From assembly GCA_900548205.1 (NCBI GenBank), contig URJS01000068.1:1-13455 (forward strand): 13,455 bases of DNA, read 5' to 3'. Of the stretch, positions 1-9,500 are shown one piece after another (the first letter of the stretch is position 1; each line of letters starts with the position of its first letter). Under the pieces are notes generated by a model. The model was not told the DNA's origin. It was given only the letters and a program-made list of their open reading frames with translations, and did not search any database. Both the position numbers and the translations under genes were made by a program. This DNA comes from an uncultured Roseburia sp. (GTDB taxonomy: Bacteria; Bacillota; Clostridia; Lachnospirales; Lachnospiraceae).

Positions 1-269
1 GAACTATGGGATTCATAGAGTTTCCGAGACCGCTCAGCCTTCCAAACGAGGTGTTGGAGCCGCGCGCCTGCAAGGACGAGATGTTTGCAGTCGGCGACGT
101 CGTGATGGTAAATGATAACTATAAGCATTACGCGGGAGAGATTCAGATCGTGAAGAAGCCGATCGTAAATGACGGAACGAGAAACAGGATCGGTCATCTG
201 GATGAGGACGAATATCAGATGATGGAGCTGGTTTATGACGGTGATCTGGTTGAATTTTTAGAGAAATAA
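1..269 (+). CDS. C-terminal end of a MupG/DUF871-like protein (partial, 5' end outside window)
   Basis: The reading frame is already open at the left edge, so this is the tail of a longer gene; the first in-frame ATG at 6 is probably internal. The visible 87 residues resemble the small C-terminal beta-rich domain of MupG/DUF871 proteins (TIM barrel plus cyclophilin-like tail). They contain a GDVVMVNDNY segment, then YAGEIQIV, then a DGTRNRIGHL stretch, then a short hydrophobic end. MupG of Staphylococcus hydrolyses MurNAc-6-phosphate disaccharides in the cytoplasm, but many DUF871 proteins in PTS operons have unproven substrates. It lies 19 bp upstream of the first GH1 gene, which fits one operon for phosphorylated sugars or amino sugars. 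The family call rests on pattern memory of a short fragment. Confidence 0.68.
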   Translation, partial: TMGFIEFPRPLSLPNEVLEPRACKDEMFAVGDVVMVNDNYKHYAGEIQIVKKPIVNDGTRNRIGHLDEDEYQMMELVYDGDLVEFLEK

Positions 270-288
270 GTGCAAGGAGGACACACAG

Positions 289-1722
289 ATGAGCTTTCCA
301 AAGGATTTTATGTGGGGCGCAAGCTCCTCAAGCGCACAGATCGAGGGTGCTTACGATGTGGACGGCAAGGGTCTTACGACATGGGACTATGACAAGAAGC
401 ATACCAATCCGGGGTGCTGTTCCTTTAAATATGCTTCCGACTTTTATCATCATTATAAGGAAGATATTGCACTCATGGCTGAGATGGGATTTCAAGTCTT
501 TCGTATGTCAATCTCATGGGCAAGAATTTTGCCGGACGGAGAAGGAGCAGTCAATCCAAAGGGGATCGAGTTTTATAAAAATGTTTTTGCCGAATGTCAT
601 AAGCATGGAATTGAACCCTTAGTGACGATTTATCACTTCGATCTGCCGGCAGCGCTGGAGGAGAAGTACAATGGCTGGCATTCCCGCAAAACAGCTGATG
701 CATATGTAAATTATTGCAGGGTTCTGTTTGAAAACTTTAAGGATGACGTCCGCTACTGGCTCACAAATAATGAATATAATGTTATGATCTATTACGGGGC
801 GGTGGATATGCTTACCGGAAAGGCGAACGATCTGAACGCCCTCTACAATACCGGTCATCTGCAGCTTGTTGCGATGGCAAAGGCGATTGCGCTGTGCCAT
901 GAACTATGTCCCGATGCAAAAATCGGACCTGCGCCGAATCTCTGTGCGTGCTATCCGGCAAGTGCAGACCCGAAGGATACGATCGCGGCGATGAATATGG
1001 AGGACCTGCGCAACAATATGTGGGTAGATCCGCTTGTATTCGGCGCTTATCCAAAATCGGTGTTCCGTTATTTTGAGCTGAACAATATTGTGCTTGACAT
1101 ACAGGAAGGCGATATGGAGGCATTGGCGAATGGCAAGCCTGATTTTATTGGTTTTAACTGCTATGGCAATGAGACGATCGAGCACTGTGATTATTATGAA
1201 ATCGACTGGAGCAGTATGGTCGGCGCCGATAACCGTGATATGAGCTATCTCGTCAAGCTGACTGAGAAGCCGGGTGTGGGACGGGCAGTGAACAATTCGT
1301 ATTTCCCGAAGGGTGAGGACGGTCATGCCTTTGATCCAAGCTGCATCCGCGTTACCGCTCGAAAGCTAAGCGACCGTTATCATCTGCCGTTGATCATTAC
1401 AGAAAACGGTTATGGACGACCGGACGTCCTAGAGGAGGACGGAACGGTTCATGACAGCTATCGTATTGAGCATTTAAGGGGTATGATCGCCGAGATGAGT
1501 ATGGGAATGGACGAGGGTGCGCTGCTCTTTGGCTATTGTCCGTGGAGCGCCGTTGACCTCGTATCGACGAGAGAGGGTATCACAAAACGGTATGGCTTTA
1601 TCTATGTGGACCGGGATGAGGATGATGAGAAGGCAAAGACAGTTCCGATGAAGCGCTATCGGAAAGACAGCTTTTACTGGTATCAAAAGGTGATCAGATC
1701 AAATGGAACAGAGCTTTCGTGA
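289..1722 (+). CDS. GH1 6-phospho-beta-glycosidase, first of a pair (477 aa)
   Basis: This is a full-length glycoside hydrolase family 1 protein, expected to cleave a 6-phosphorylated beta-disaccharide or aryl-glucoside in the cytoplasm after PTS uptake. The start is set by AGGAGG at 275-280, 8 bases before ATG. Visible GH1 landmarks are QIEGAY (17-22), SWARI (76-80), YHFDLP (115-120), the acid/base region WLTNNEYN with Glu162, and the nucleophile region ITENG with Glu372. Ser426, Lys433 and Tyr435 near KRYG match the phosphate-binding triad of 6-phospho enzymes. There is no signal peptide. Oddities: the acid/base motif usually reads TFNEP or TFNEIN, and here Phe is replaced by Asn and Ile by Tyr. 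The Ser-to-Lys spacing is one residue shorter than in the next gene and resembles LacG-type enzymes. Substrate (glucoside or galactoside) is therefore open. Confidence 0.92.
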   Translation: MSFPKDFMWGASSSSAQIEGAYDVDGKGLTTWDYDKKHTNPGCCSFKYASDFYHHYKEDIALMAEMGFQVFRMSISWARILPDGEGAVNPKGIEFYKNVFAECHKHGIEPLVTIYHFDLPAALEEKYNGWHSRKTADAYVNYCRVLFENFKDDVRYWLTNNEYNVMIYYGAVDMLTGKANDLNALYNTGHLQLVAMAKAIALCHELCPDAKIGPAPNLCACYPASADPKDTIAAMNMEDLRNNMWVDPLVFGAYPKSVFRYFELNNIVLDIQEGDMEALANGKPDFIGFNCYGNETIEHCDYYEIDWSSMVGADNRDMSYLVKLTEKPGVGRAVNNSYFPKGEDGHAFDPSCIRVTARKLSDRYHLPLIITENGYGRPDVLEEDGTVHDSYRIEHLRGMIAEMSMGMDEGALLFGYCPWSAVDLVSTREGITKRYGFIYVDRDEDDEKAKTVPMKRYRKDSFYWYQKVIRSNGTELS

Positions 1723-1743
1723 GAATCAGCGGAGGAAATGAGG

Positions 1744-3210
1744 ATGAGTTTTCCAGAAAATTTCTTATGGGGCGGAGCTACCGCCGCAAATCAATGTGAA
1801 GGGGCATGGTATGTCGGCGGAAAGGGCGCGACTGTCTCGGATTTTTCAACGGCGGGAAGCCTGAAGGAGCCGCGCTATACGACCTATGTGACGAAAGAGG
1901 GCAAGCCCGGCAAGGCGATGATGTTTGAGCCGATGCCTGAAGGAGCTAAGAGGACCGTTTTCGAGGGTTATTATTATCCTTATCATGAAGGGATTGATTT
2001 CTATCACCGCTATAAGGAGAATATTGCCTTGTTTGCGGAGATGGGCTTTAAGCTGTTTCGCATGTCGGTTTCATGGGCTCGTATTTACCCGAAGGGGATT
2101 GAGGAGGAACCAAATCAGGAAGGGCTTGACTTTTATCGAAATGTATTTTTAGAATTAAAGAAGTATGGTATCGAGCCGTTGGTAACGATTTTTCATTATG
2201 ATATTCCGGTTTATCTGGAGGAGGAGCTGGGAGGCTTTGTAAACCGCAGATTGATTGACTGCTTTGAAAAATATGCCGAGACCTTATTCCGGGAATATAA
2301 TGGACTGGTAAAATACTGGCTCACCTTTAATGAGATCAATAGCCCGATCCTGATACGCAATTATCTTCCGAATTATCCAAAGGAAGCAGTGCGTGCGTCT
2401 CTCCAGAGTCTCCACCACCAGTTTGTTGCAAGCGCAAGGGCAGTGCGCGCGGCGCACCGGATCAACCCGGAAATGATGGTGGGAGCGATGCTGGCGGGTG
2501 TTTGCAGTTATCCGCTGACAAGCAATCCCGATGATGTGCTTGCCAATCAGAGACGGCTGCAGGACGAGTTTTTCTATAGCGGGGATGCGATGGCAAGAGG
2601 AGCATATCCTTACTATGCAAAGCGTCTGTGGGACGAGTATGATGTCACACTTTCAACAGAGCCGCAGGATTTTGTGGACCTTAGGGAAGGAAAGGTAGAT
2701 ATGGTGACCTTTTCCTATTACTCCACAGGCTGTATCACAACAGATGAAAATGCAGAGAAGGCAAAGGGGAACTTTACTACGGGTGCGAAAAATCCTTATT
2801 TAAAATACAGTGAATGGGGCTGGAGCATAGACGGAAAGGGTCTGCGCTATTTCTTAAATGAGCTGTACGGCAGATATGGACTGCCTCTGATGGTTGTGGA
2901 AAATGGTTTGGGAGCTGTCGATGAGCTGGAGGAGGACGGGAGCGTACATGATCCCTACCGCATCGCCTATACAAGAGAGCATGTGCTGGCAATGAAGGAG
3001 GCGCTGGCGGATGGCGTGCAGCTTCTTGGGTATACTTACTGGGGATGCATCGACCTTGTGAGCGCATCTACGGGAGAGATGAAAAAGCGCTATGGCTTTA
3101 TTTATGTAGACCGGAATAACGATGGCTCCGGCACATTAAAAAGGTACAAGAAGGATTCCTTCTATTGGTATCAGAAAGTAATTGCAACCAATGGTGAGGA
3201 TGTAGAGTAA
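1744..3210 (+). CDS. GH1 6-phospho-beta-glucosidase, second of a pair (488 aa)
   Basis: This GH1 enzyme is close to the BglA/AscB type, which hydrolyses cellobiose-6-phosphate or aryl-beta-glucoside-6-phosphates in the cytoplasm. Landmarks are QCEGAW (17-22), WARIYP (111-116), WLTFNEIN with acid/base Glu197, and VVENG with nucleophile Glu386. The phosphate loop DLVSASTGEMKKRYG supplies Ser440, Lys448 and Tyr450; Ala after the serine favours glucoside over galactoside specificity in characterised relatives. An in-frame ATG at 1738 is only 2 bases from GGAGG (1731-1735). ATG 1744 is 8 bases away and gives MSFPENF, matching the start of the upstream paralogue, so 1744 is chosen. The gap to the upstream stop is 21 bp, so the pair is probably cotranscribed. 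The two enzymes are clearly diverged paralogues, not a recent duplication. Confidence 0.93.
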   Translation: MSFPENFLWGGATAANQCEGAWYVGGKGATVSDFSTAGSLKEPRYTTYVTKEGKPGKAMMFEPMPEGAKRTVFEGYYYPYHEGIDFYHRYKENIALFAEMGFKLFRMSVSWARIYPKGIEEEPNQEGLDFYRNVFLELKKYGIEPLVTIFHYDIPVYLEEELGGFVNRRLIDCFEKYAETLFREYNGLVKYWLTFNEINSPILIRNYLPNYPKEAVRASLQSLHHQFVASARAVRAAHRINPEMMVGAMLAGVCSYPLTSNPDDVLANQRRLQDEFFYSGDAMARGAYPYYAKRLWDEYDVTLSTEPQDFVDLREGKVDMVTFSYYSTGCITTDENAEKAKGNFTTGAKNPYLKYSEWGWSIDGKGLRYFLNELYGRYGLPLMVVENGLGAVDELEEDGSVHDPYRIAYTREHVLAMKEALADGVQLLGYTYWGCIDLVSASTGEMKKRYGFIYVDRNNDGSGTLKRYKKDSFYWYQKVIATNGEDVE

Positions 3211-3253
3211 ACAACGGTCATCACGCTCTGCGGGATGCTCTCAATGTCAACAA

Positions 3254-3312
3254 AAAGCGGATGCCACAGGACGGATGGAGATAATTGCCATGCGTCGTGC
3301 GGCATCCTCTTT
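3254..3312 (+). terminator. Imperfect hairpin between the second GH1 gene and the regulator gene
   Basis: GGATGCC at 3259-3265 pairs with GGCATCC at 3301-3307. Pairing continues inward for eight more positions with two mismatches, giving 13 of 15 paired, and outward as AAAG with TCTTT after one mismatch. The loop is about 19 bases. The downstream T-tract is short, so this is a weak terminator or an attenuating hairpin that may lower read-through from the GH1 genes into the regulator gene. It is otherwise the only notable structure in this 172-bp gap; no clear promoter for the regulator was found. Confidence 0.5.
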
Positions 3313-3382
3313 GAGCATGAGATGCTATTGAAAGAGTAGGAGATAATCGGCGGGGGTTTTCATTCGGGGAAGGAAGGTAAAG

Positions 3383-6025
3383 ATGAAGTTAAGCAGGGAA
3401 ATCGTGCTGGAATATATGCAGGAGCAGGACAAAGAAGGATCCAAAGGCGTCCGGTTTACAACGCAGGAACTCTCTGCGGTGTTTGGGATGCAGCGTTCCA
3501 ATCTTAGTAAGCTTTTGAATGAATTGGTCAAGGAGAACCGAATTAAGAAGACAAGCGGCAGACCAGTTTATTATTTTCCCGTGAAGAAGGGGGAGGAGTC
3601 CTGCTTTCGCAAGCTGATCGGAGCATCGGAGAGCCTAAAGTCGGCGATCCAGTTGACAAAGGCGGCGCTGCTTTATCCGGGCGGCGCGCTTCCGCTTTTG
3701 CTCACGGGACCCGATGGGTCCGGGAAAAGTATGCTTGCGTCCTTAGTTTATGAGTTTGCAAAGGAGCAGGGTATTTTGCGCCAAGACGCGCCGTTTGTAA
3801 AGATTAACTGCCGTTATCTTGAGGAGGAGAGCGAGGAAAAGAGAAAAGAGGTATTTTTTTCGGAGACAGAAGGAGCGTTTCACAAGGCAAGGAACGGCGT
3901 GTTGTTTATTGACCACGTCAACTGTCTGGGGCATGACGTGCAGAATGAGCTGCTGCGTCAGGCAGAAATCTTTCAGAGCTCTTTGAGCGATATGGTGTTA
4001 ATCTATTCGGTGGATGACGCGACCACCTCGTCACAGCTAAGCCTGTATACCTCTAAATTTTCGATTGTAGTAGATTTGCCTCCGCTCTCTGCTCGAACGC
4101 TTTTGGAGCGGTTTGAAATGATACAGCAGTTTTTCCAGAAGGAAGCAATGCGTATGAAGCGGGAAATAAAAATAAATGCGGAATTGCTGCGGGCGCTGCT
4201 GCTATATCCCTGCCAGTTTCATGTCAAGCAGCTCAAAAAGGATATTAAGCTTGGCTGTGCCAACGGATATGCAAGGAATTTTGACCGGAAGCTCGAGCAG
4301 ATTGAGGTCACGATGCATGATTTTCCTGATTATGTGCGTAGAGGGCTGCTTTCCTACCGCAAATACAGGGCGCAGATTGAAGCAATCCTGCCGGATAACT
4401 ATTCCTATATTTTTCGGGCGGATGCCATCGATGCATTTCGGGAGCCGGAAAGTGTGGAGAGCGCAGAGAAAAATCCAAGGGACACTCTCTATGAGATCAT
4501 TGACAGAAAGGTGGAGGAGCTAAAGGAATACGGTGTGGAGGAGGATGATATTTCTGCAATCCTTCATGAGAATCTGGATCAAATTTTTTATAAAATCGAT
4601 CAGAGTATGGGAAAGAAGGAGATTGATAAGGAATCGCTTTCCAAGATTGTGGACTCAAAGCTTATTGAGCTGGTGGAGCAGTTTCTTGGGGAGGCTTCGG
4701 AACAGTTTGAACGGGTATATCCTGACGCAGCCTTCTATGCGATCTGTCTCCATTTATCGTCGATGTCCGGGCGGCAGCTAAAGGCGCAGAAGATGACGGA
4801 TGAGCAGATTGCAAAGGTGGTAAAGGAGTGTAATAAGGAATATATTTTTTGCTCAAAATTTGCAGGAGAGCTGAAGGAAACGCTGGGACTTCGTCTGCCT
4901 GTTGACGAGATCGTATTTTTAACGATGTTTATTTGTCAGGAGCATTATGAGAGTGCGCTTGAGAACCGACCAGTGGTGCTGGTGGCGATGCATGGGAATA
5001 CGACGGCGTCAAGCATTGTGAAGGTGGTAAATGACCTTGTGGGTGATGATAATATCTATGCGTTTGATCTTGTGCTGGATAAGGATATGCAGCAGGTGTA
5101 CGAGGAATTAAAACAGACCATTATAGACATTGATCAGGGAAAAGGGGTGCTGATGCTTTATGATATGGGCTCGTTGCAGACGATGGCAGGGATGATCGGA
5201 GCGGAGACGGGCATTGAGATTAAAAGCATCTGCGTTCCGGCGACACTCATTGCGCTTGATTGCTCCAGAAAGGCGAGCAGCTATCACTCGCTGGAGGAGG
5301 TATACCGCGAGGTGCTGGAATCTTACCAGCAGGTGTATCAGGAGTTAGAGCAGTCGTCGAGAAATCGGGGAAATCCGCAGGTCATCATTACGCTTTGTAT
5401 GACGGGAGAGGGCGCGGCGGTTCAGATGAAAAATTATATTTCAGCGCACATTCATCTCGAAAATACCGATGTTGTCCCGTTAGCAATTTCGGATCGTGAT
5501 TATCTGCTCAAAAAGGTCAATCAGATACAGAAAAAGCAGAAGATTGTCTGTGTCGTTGGCGCTTACGACCCAAAGCTGTATGGCATTCCCTATATTCCGA
5601 TCTCTACGCTGTTTGATACACCGTCCGATAAGCTTGATATTCTTTTGTCTCTGGAAACGACACAGGCAGTGGCGGCAGTCAATTACAACGCGATTTATGC
5701 ATATCTGGCGGAGCAACTGGAGGGATTTGATATTCAGTTGTTAAAGGAGGTGCTGCCGCCGGTGCTTGGCAAGGTGAAAAAGGCGGCGCGCGGCTTATCC
5801 TCGGATCAGGAGATTGGGCTTTTTATGCATATTGCATGTCTGATCTACCGCATTCAAAATCAGGAGCCATCGCCGCAGAATAGACAGGCGCAGTATATCA
5901 TTTCAAAAAATAAGCGTCTCTATAATGATTTAAAGGATATTCTGACGCGCCTTGAAGCAGAATTTTATATCAGTATCAATGACGATGAGCTTGCTAATAT
6001 TATTCAGATCATAAAAAGATGTTAA
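3383..6025 (+). CDS. LevR-family PTS-regulated transcriptional regulator with degenerate AAA+ domain (880 aa)
   Basis: The protein has the LevR/ManR architecture, which controls PTS sugar operons by reading PTS phosphorylation. A winged helix-turn-helix spans about 1-70. A sigma-54-activator-type AAA+ domain spans about 75-320, with Walker A GPDGSGKS at 109-116 and the family-typical DLPPLS at 231-236. PRD1 spans about 420-520 with His457; its usual second histidine position is Phe516. An EIIA(Man)-like domain begins near 529 with His537 in AMHG. An EIIB(Gat)-like domain runs from about 665 with Cys672 in TLCMTGEGAA. PRD2 lies at the end with His816. Oddities: the GAFTGA loop is collapsed to GAFHKA, roughly a dozen residues are missing before Walker B, and Walker B reads VLFIDH instead of ending in DE. 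ATG 3383 has GGAAGG 5 bases upstream. It most likely regulates the sugar genes upstream. Confidence 0.93.
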   Translation: MKLSREIVLEYMQEQDKEGSKGVRFTTQELSAVFGMQRSNLSKLLNELVKENRIKKTSGRPVYYFPVKKGEESCFRKLIGASESLKSAIQLTKAALLYPGGALPLLLTGPDGSGKSMLASLVYEFAKEQGILRQDAPFVKINCRYLEEESEEKRKEVFFSETEGAFHKARNGVLFIDHVNCLGHDVQNELLRQAEIFQSSLSDMVLIYSVDDATTSSQLSLYTSKFSIVVDLPPLSARTLLERFEMIQQFFQKEAMRMKREIKINAELLRALLLYPCQFHVKQLKKDIKLGCANGYARNFDRKLEQIEVTMHDFPDYVRRGLLSYRKYRAQIEAILPDNYSYIFRADAIDAFREPESVESAEKNPRDTLYEIIDRKVEELKEYGVEEDDISAILHENLDQIFYKIDQSMGKKEIDKESLSKIVDSKLIELVEQFLGEASEQFERVYPDAAFYAICLHLSSMSGRQLKAQKMTDEQIAKVVKECNKEYIFCSKFAGELKETLGLRLPVDEIVFLTMFICQEHYESALENRPVVLVAMHGNTTASSIVKVVNDLVGDDNIYAFDLVLDKDMQQVYEELKQTIIDIDQGKGVLMLYDMGSLQTMAGMIGAETGIEIKSICVPATLIALDCSRKASSYHSLEEVYREVLESYQQVYQELEQSSRNRGNPQVIITLCMTGEGAAVQMKNYISAHIHLENTDVVPLAISDRDYLLKKVNQIQKKQKIVCVVGAYDPKLYGIPYIPISTLFDTPSDKLDILLSLETTQAVAAVNYNAIYAYLAEQLEGFDIQLLKEVLPPVLGKVKKAARGLSSDQEIGLFMHIACLIYRIQNQEPSPQNRQAQYIISKNKRLYNDLKDILTRLEAEFYISINDDELANIIQIIKRC

Positions 6026-6073
6026 AAAACGCCGTTCGGACGAATACAGTATGTTTCGTCCGAACGGCGTTTT
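6026..6073. terminator. Bidirectional intrinsic terminator between convergent genes
   Basis: This is a perfect 19-bp stem: 6026-6044 pairs with 6055-6073 around a 10-base loop. A-runs on the left arm and T-runs on the right arm give a U-tail in either direction. It begins directly after the regulator stop codon and ends 5 bp from the stop codon of the converging minus-strand gene, so it serves both. Confidence 0.95.
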
Positions 6074-6077
6074 GAAT

Positions 6078-6524
6078 TTATCTTCGCACACCTGTTACTT
6101 CATCGTAGTATGCCCGTTCTCCGTTTGGAAGGGTAACCCAGCCATGTGCCATGATGCCGGTTACGTCATCATAGTAATACCAATTATTGTCTCGATAATA
6201 TTCACCATGTACCATTTTTCCGGTCCATTCATCAAAATAGTACCAGTTTCCGTCAATGCAGCTTTCACCGTGATGCATTTGACCATTTATTTTGTCATAA
6301 TATACCCATTTTCCTTCGGTCCCTTCCTCCGGAATGAATACAAAGTCCTTGATCATTTCACCAGTGATCGGGTTAAACCAATACCAGCCTCCATAACGGA
6401 AATCCTCTCCCTTGACCATACCTCCTTCGGGATTATAGCGAACCCATTTTCCTTCGGTTCGTTCTGCATTGGTCGGAATAAAGACGTCCTTATCAGTTGC
6501 CATCGTACCATCCTGATCAAACCA
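6078..6524 (-). repeat. Wall-binding module, left copy of a long inverted repeat
   Basis: These 447 bases encode the last 148 residues of the adhesin-like protein and align in opposite orientation with 12256-12678. My codon-by-codon alignment gives about 45 mismatches over 423 aligned bases plus one 24-base gap. Similarity ends at the shared terminal codons CGA AGA TAA, and flanks beyond the stop differ. The repeats follow a pattern of Gly-x-Trp-Tyr-(Tyr/Trp)-(Phe/Tyr)-Asp, then Thr-Gly-x-Met, as in cell-wall/choline-binding repeat families. Confidence 0.93.
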
Positions 6525-9500
6525 GTACCATGCATCTGTCAGTGGGTCATATACCTCTTTGTCACGCGCCATTACGCCATGATCGTACCAGTATTTCTTA
6601 TTGCCATCCGTATGCCATCCATTGAGAACCTCCGGCTGCGGATTAGGCTTTTGTGGCACTGGTGTAAAATATGCTTTCACCGTGACATTTCCACTTGGCA
6701 TCAAGAAGAAATTTGCAGTTAAGGAAGCATTACCTGATGAGATTTCCCAGTGGTCAAATTGATAGCCGCTATTTGGGATAGCTGTCAGTATGACCTTTGT
6801 TCCCGCTGTCGCCTGTGCGGGAGAGGAGGCTGCGATGCCGTTTCCGTCAGTTAAAACCGTTACGGTATAGCGCTGCTGCGGTTGTTCGCTGCTTTCCGTC
6901 TGAAGAACCGCTGCGCCGCTGGATACAGAGGCAGAGTAGTTTGCAGTCTCCGCATAGCGGGCAACAAATGCATAATGCGTATCGGCAGAGAGCCCGGCAA
7001 AGGTTCTGTCCGTCTGCCATGACTGTCCGTTATTGATACTGTATTCTGCCGCTGCACCGCTGTTGCTTGGCGGAATTGCCTTTAATGTAATACTGCTTGA
7101 ACTGCGGCTTTCCAGCTCCGGTATCTGCGGAGCGGCTGTCTCTGCCTTCGTGATCGTTCCAGCAGCATTTGACGGGGCAATGACGTTGTATGCCTCATGA
7201 TTAGTTCCTGTCTTTGTGTTGATCGTTACAGCAACCGGCTTATTTGTTCCAGCATTTTCGTTATCATAGGCACCAGAGGCAGATAAGGTGACGCTGTCAC
7301 TGGTGCGTACATAGTCGGCTGTGTTTACGTTAAGCTGTACGGTGGCGTTTGTGGTGCCGTCGTAGCGTTTCGTGATCTCATTTGCGACAGAAGCAGTGAC
7401 TGTTTTTGGATTGAGCGTAATAGAAACATCTGCGCTGCCCCCGTTTTGTCCGTTGCTGCCTCCGTAGTGAACCGTCAATGTCTTCTGATTGCCGGAGGTA
7501 AAATCACTCGCAGGGATTGTGTTTGATTTACCGGTATCATGTGTCAATGTAAACATTCCGTTGCTGTCAGCCGTCACAGCTTCTGTCAGAGGCTGATCAC
7601 CGTAATACAGGATCGTCTGATTTGCAGACGGAGTATTTTTTAAGCCGTTCGCCGTTTTGCCTGCGGATTGAGACGACGGGGTAAATTGTACCGTGATCGT
7701 ATCGCCGTAGGAGAAAGCGGTTGTTTCCTGAGCTCCATTTAGTACCTTTATGGTTCCAAGCTCACTGGGAGCGACAGTCAATGTGGTGTGAATGTTGTAT
7801 ACCTGATTGTTTGCCATGTAAGCGGCAGGAATCGTACAGGTAATACGGTAAGAGCCGGGAACGACTGCATCTAACGTACCGGTTCCCATGATGCTTAAAA
7901 TTTCACCGCTGTCAAGCTCTGCAAATTCAATTGTGCCAAGTCCGGAGACATTGTAGGTATATCCGTCTGTCTCGCTGCCAGAACGGTTGGCAGTGGCATC
8001 ATTTACGGTAATGGAAACCGGAACAGTTGCTAAGCCTGTTTTTGTGGAAGCATAGCTGACAGTAACAGGAATTTCCGCACCGTTATTTTCTTCCGTTAAG
8101 GTAAAATCTGCCGGTATGCTGATAGTGTTTACCTTGATTGCCGACTTGTCTGCAGTTCCAACCTTCCAAACACCGGAAGCATCCCGCCATAATATCTGAT
8201 CAGGATACATTTGGTGTGGCACTAGCTGGAAGGATGCATCATTAGAATTTGCGGCAGATATATAGGCATGATTCGTTTTAGGAATATTGGTTGATGCATT
8301 ATTCCAAATATCTCCAATACCAATCTTTGTCGTTGCGCCACCTACAGTTCCGGTAATGACCCATGCCTGCTTGTGGGCTAAGATAATCGTGCCGCCTCCG
8401 GTGAAGTCTCCGGTTGTGAGTTTTTCGCTAAAGTTCACAAGGTTAAGCTGTGCGTTTGCAGATACGGAAATCTCAGCGTTATCACCGCTTAAGCTGCTAC
8501 CCTTAGCAGGAGCAAGATTACCCGTTGCAACCGTAAGACCGCCGATGTTTGTCACGTTCAGCGTACTATTTAAATACTCGTTGCCATTATAGGTGACCTT
8601 AGCGTTTGAAGAACCTCCTGTCGTTCCGTCAACGGTCGAGGAAACGTTTTGGTATAGGTTGATGGCTACATTTCCTATAACCCGATATCGCTGTGCATCT
8701 GGTGCTGGCGGTTCTGGCTCATAGTTGGGGTTGAGCAGCTGATCCGGATCAACAAGAAATTCTTTTGCTCCGCCGGCATAAATTTTTCCCATCCTTCCCG
8801 TAGCGGATGGATTAATCGTAATTGTCACGTCATTGTTATATGTATTTTCAGCTCCATCGCTCGAGAGACTGCCGGCATATATATTTCCTAAAGAAGTATT
8901 TCCTTGAATAATAATCTTCCCATGTGTGCCGGGAGTAGCAGAAACATTATATCCGGTTAGACCGCCGCAGAGTAAATGAATATCTCGCGTCCCCGAATTT
9001 TTTGTAACATTATTAAGCGTCAGTGTATGACCGTTCGCCATAATGGCGTTGCGGATACGGTTCTGAAAGCTTAAAACAATATTATTAAAAGTGACGTCTG
9101 CGCCAAGTACAATTCCTGCCGAACGAAAATGGATCGTGTTTGCTTTTCCACCTTGTATGGTCACACGCTTATCAATGACCTGCGGATTAGAGTCAGAACT
9201 CTCGGCATTTACATAGGGCTCAGCATCCAGGATGATCGTATCGCCATCCTGTACATTTTTTGATTTCATCCATCCCAACAGATCTTCATACTTGGTTGTA
9301 AAATGATGCTCTGTTGCCCGTGCCATATCTGAAGCTGCCGCTGCGGCTTCCTCTGAAACAGGCGCGTCTGTCAAGGCTGCCGACTCAGCTTGGGTTTGTA
9401 CGTCAGAGGCCGGTGCAGACGGTTCGCAGGCATCCTCTGCCGGAGCAGAATCCGGTGCAGACGGCTCATGGGCATCGTCTGTCTGCAGATTAGTGGTTAC

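Noticed and set aside
6650..6720. TGGCA / TTGCA pairs as possible sigma-54 -24/-12 promoters
   Set aside because: The best-looking pair (near 6697) has the wrong spacing and lies inside a coding region; none was found in front of the sugar genes visible here.
6051..6722. Plus-strand 223-residue hydrophobic frame opposite the adhesin tail
   Set aside because: It is the antisense reading of the wall-binding repeats (repeated Tyr/Asp/Gly codons read as Ile/Val/Pro), spans the terminator hairpin, and has a matching shadow at 12163-12612 opposite the other copy.
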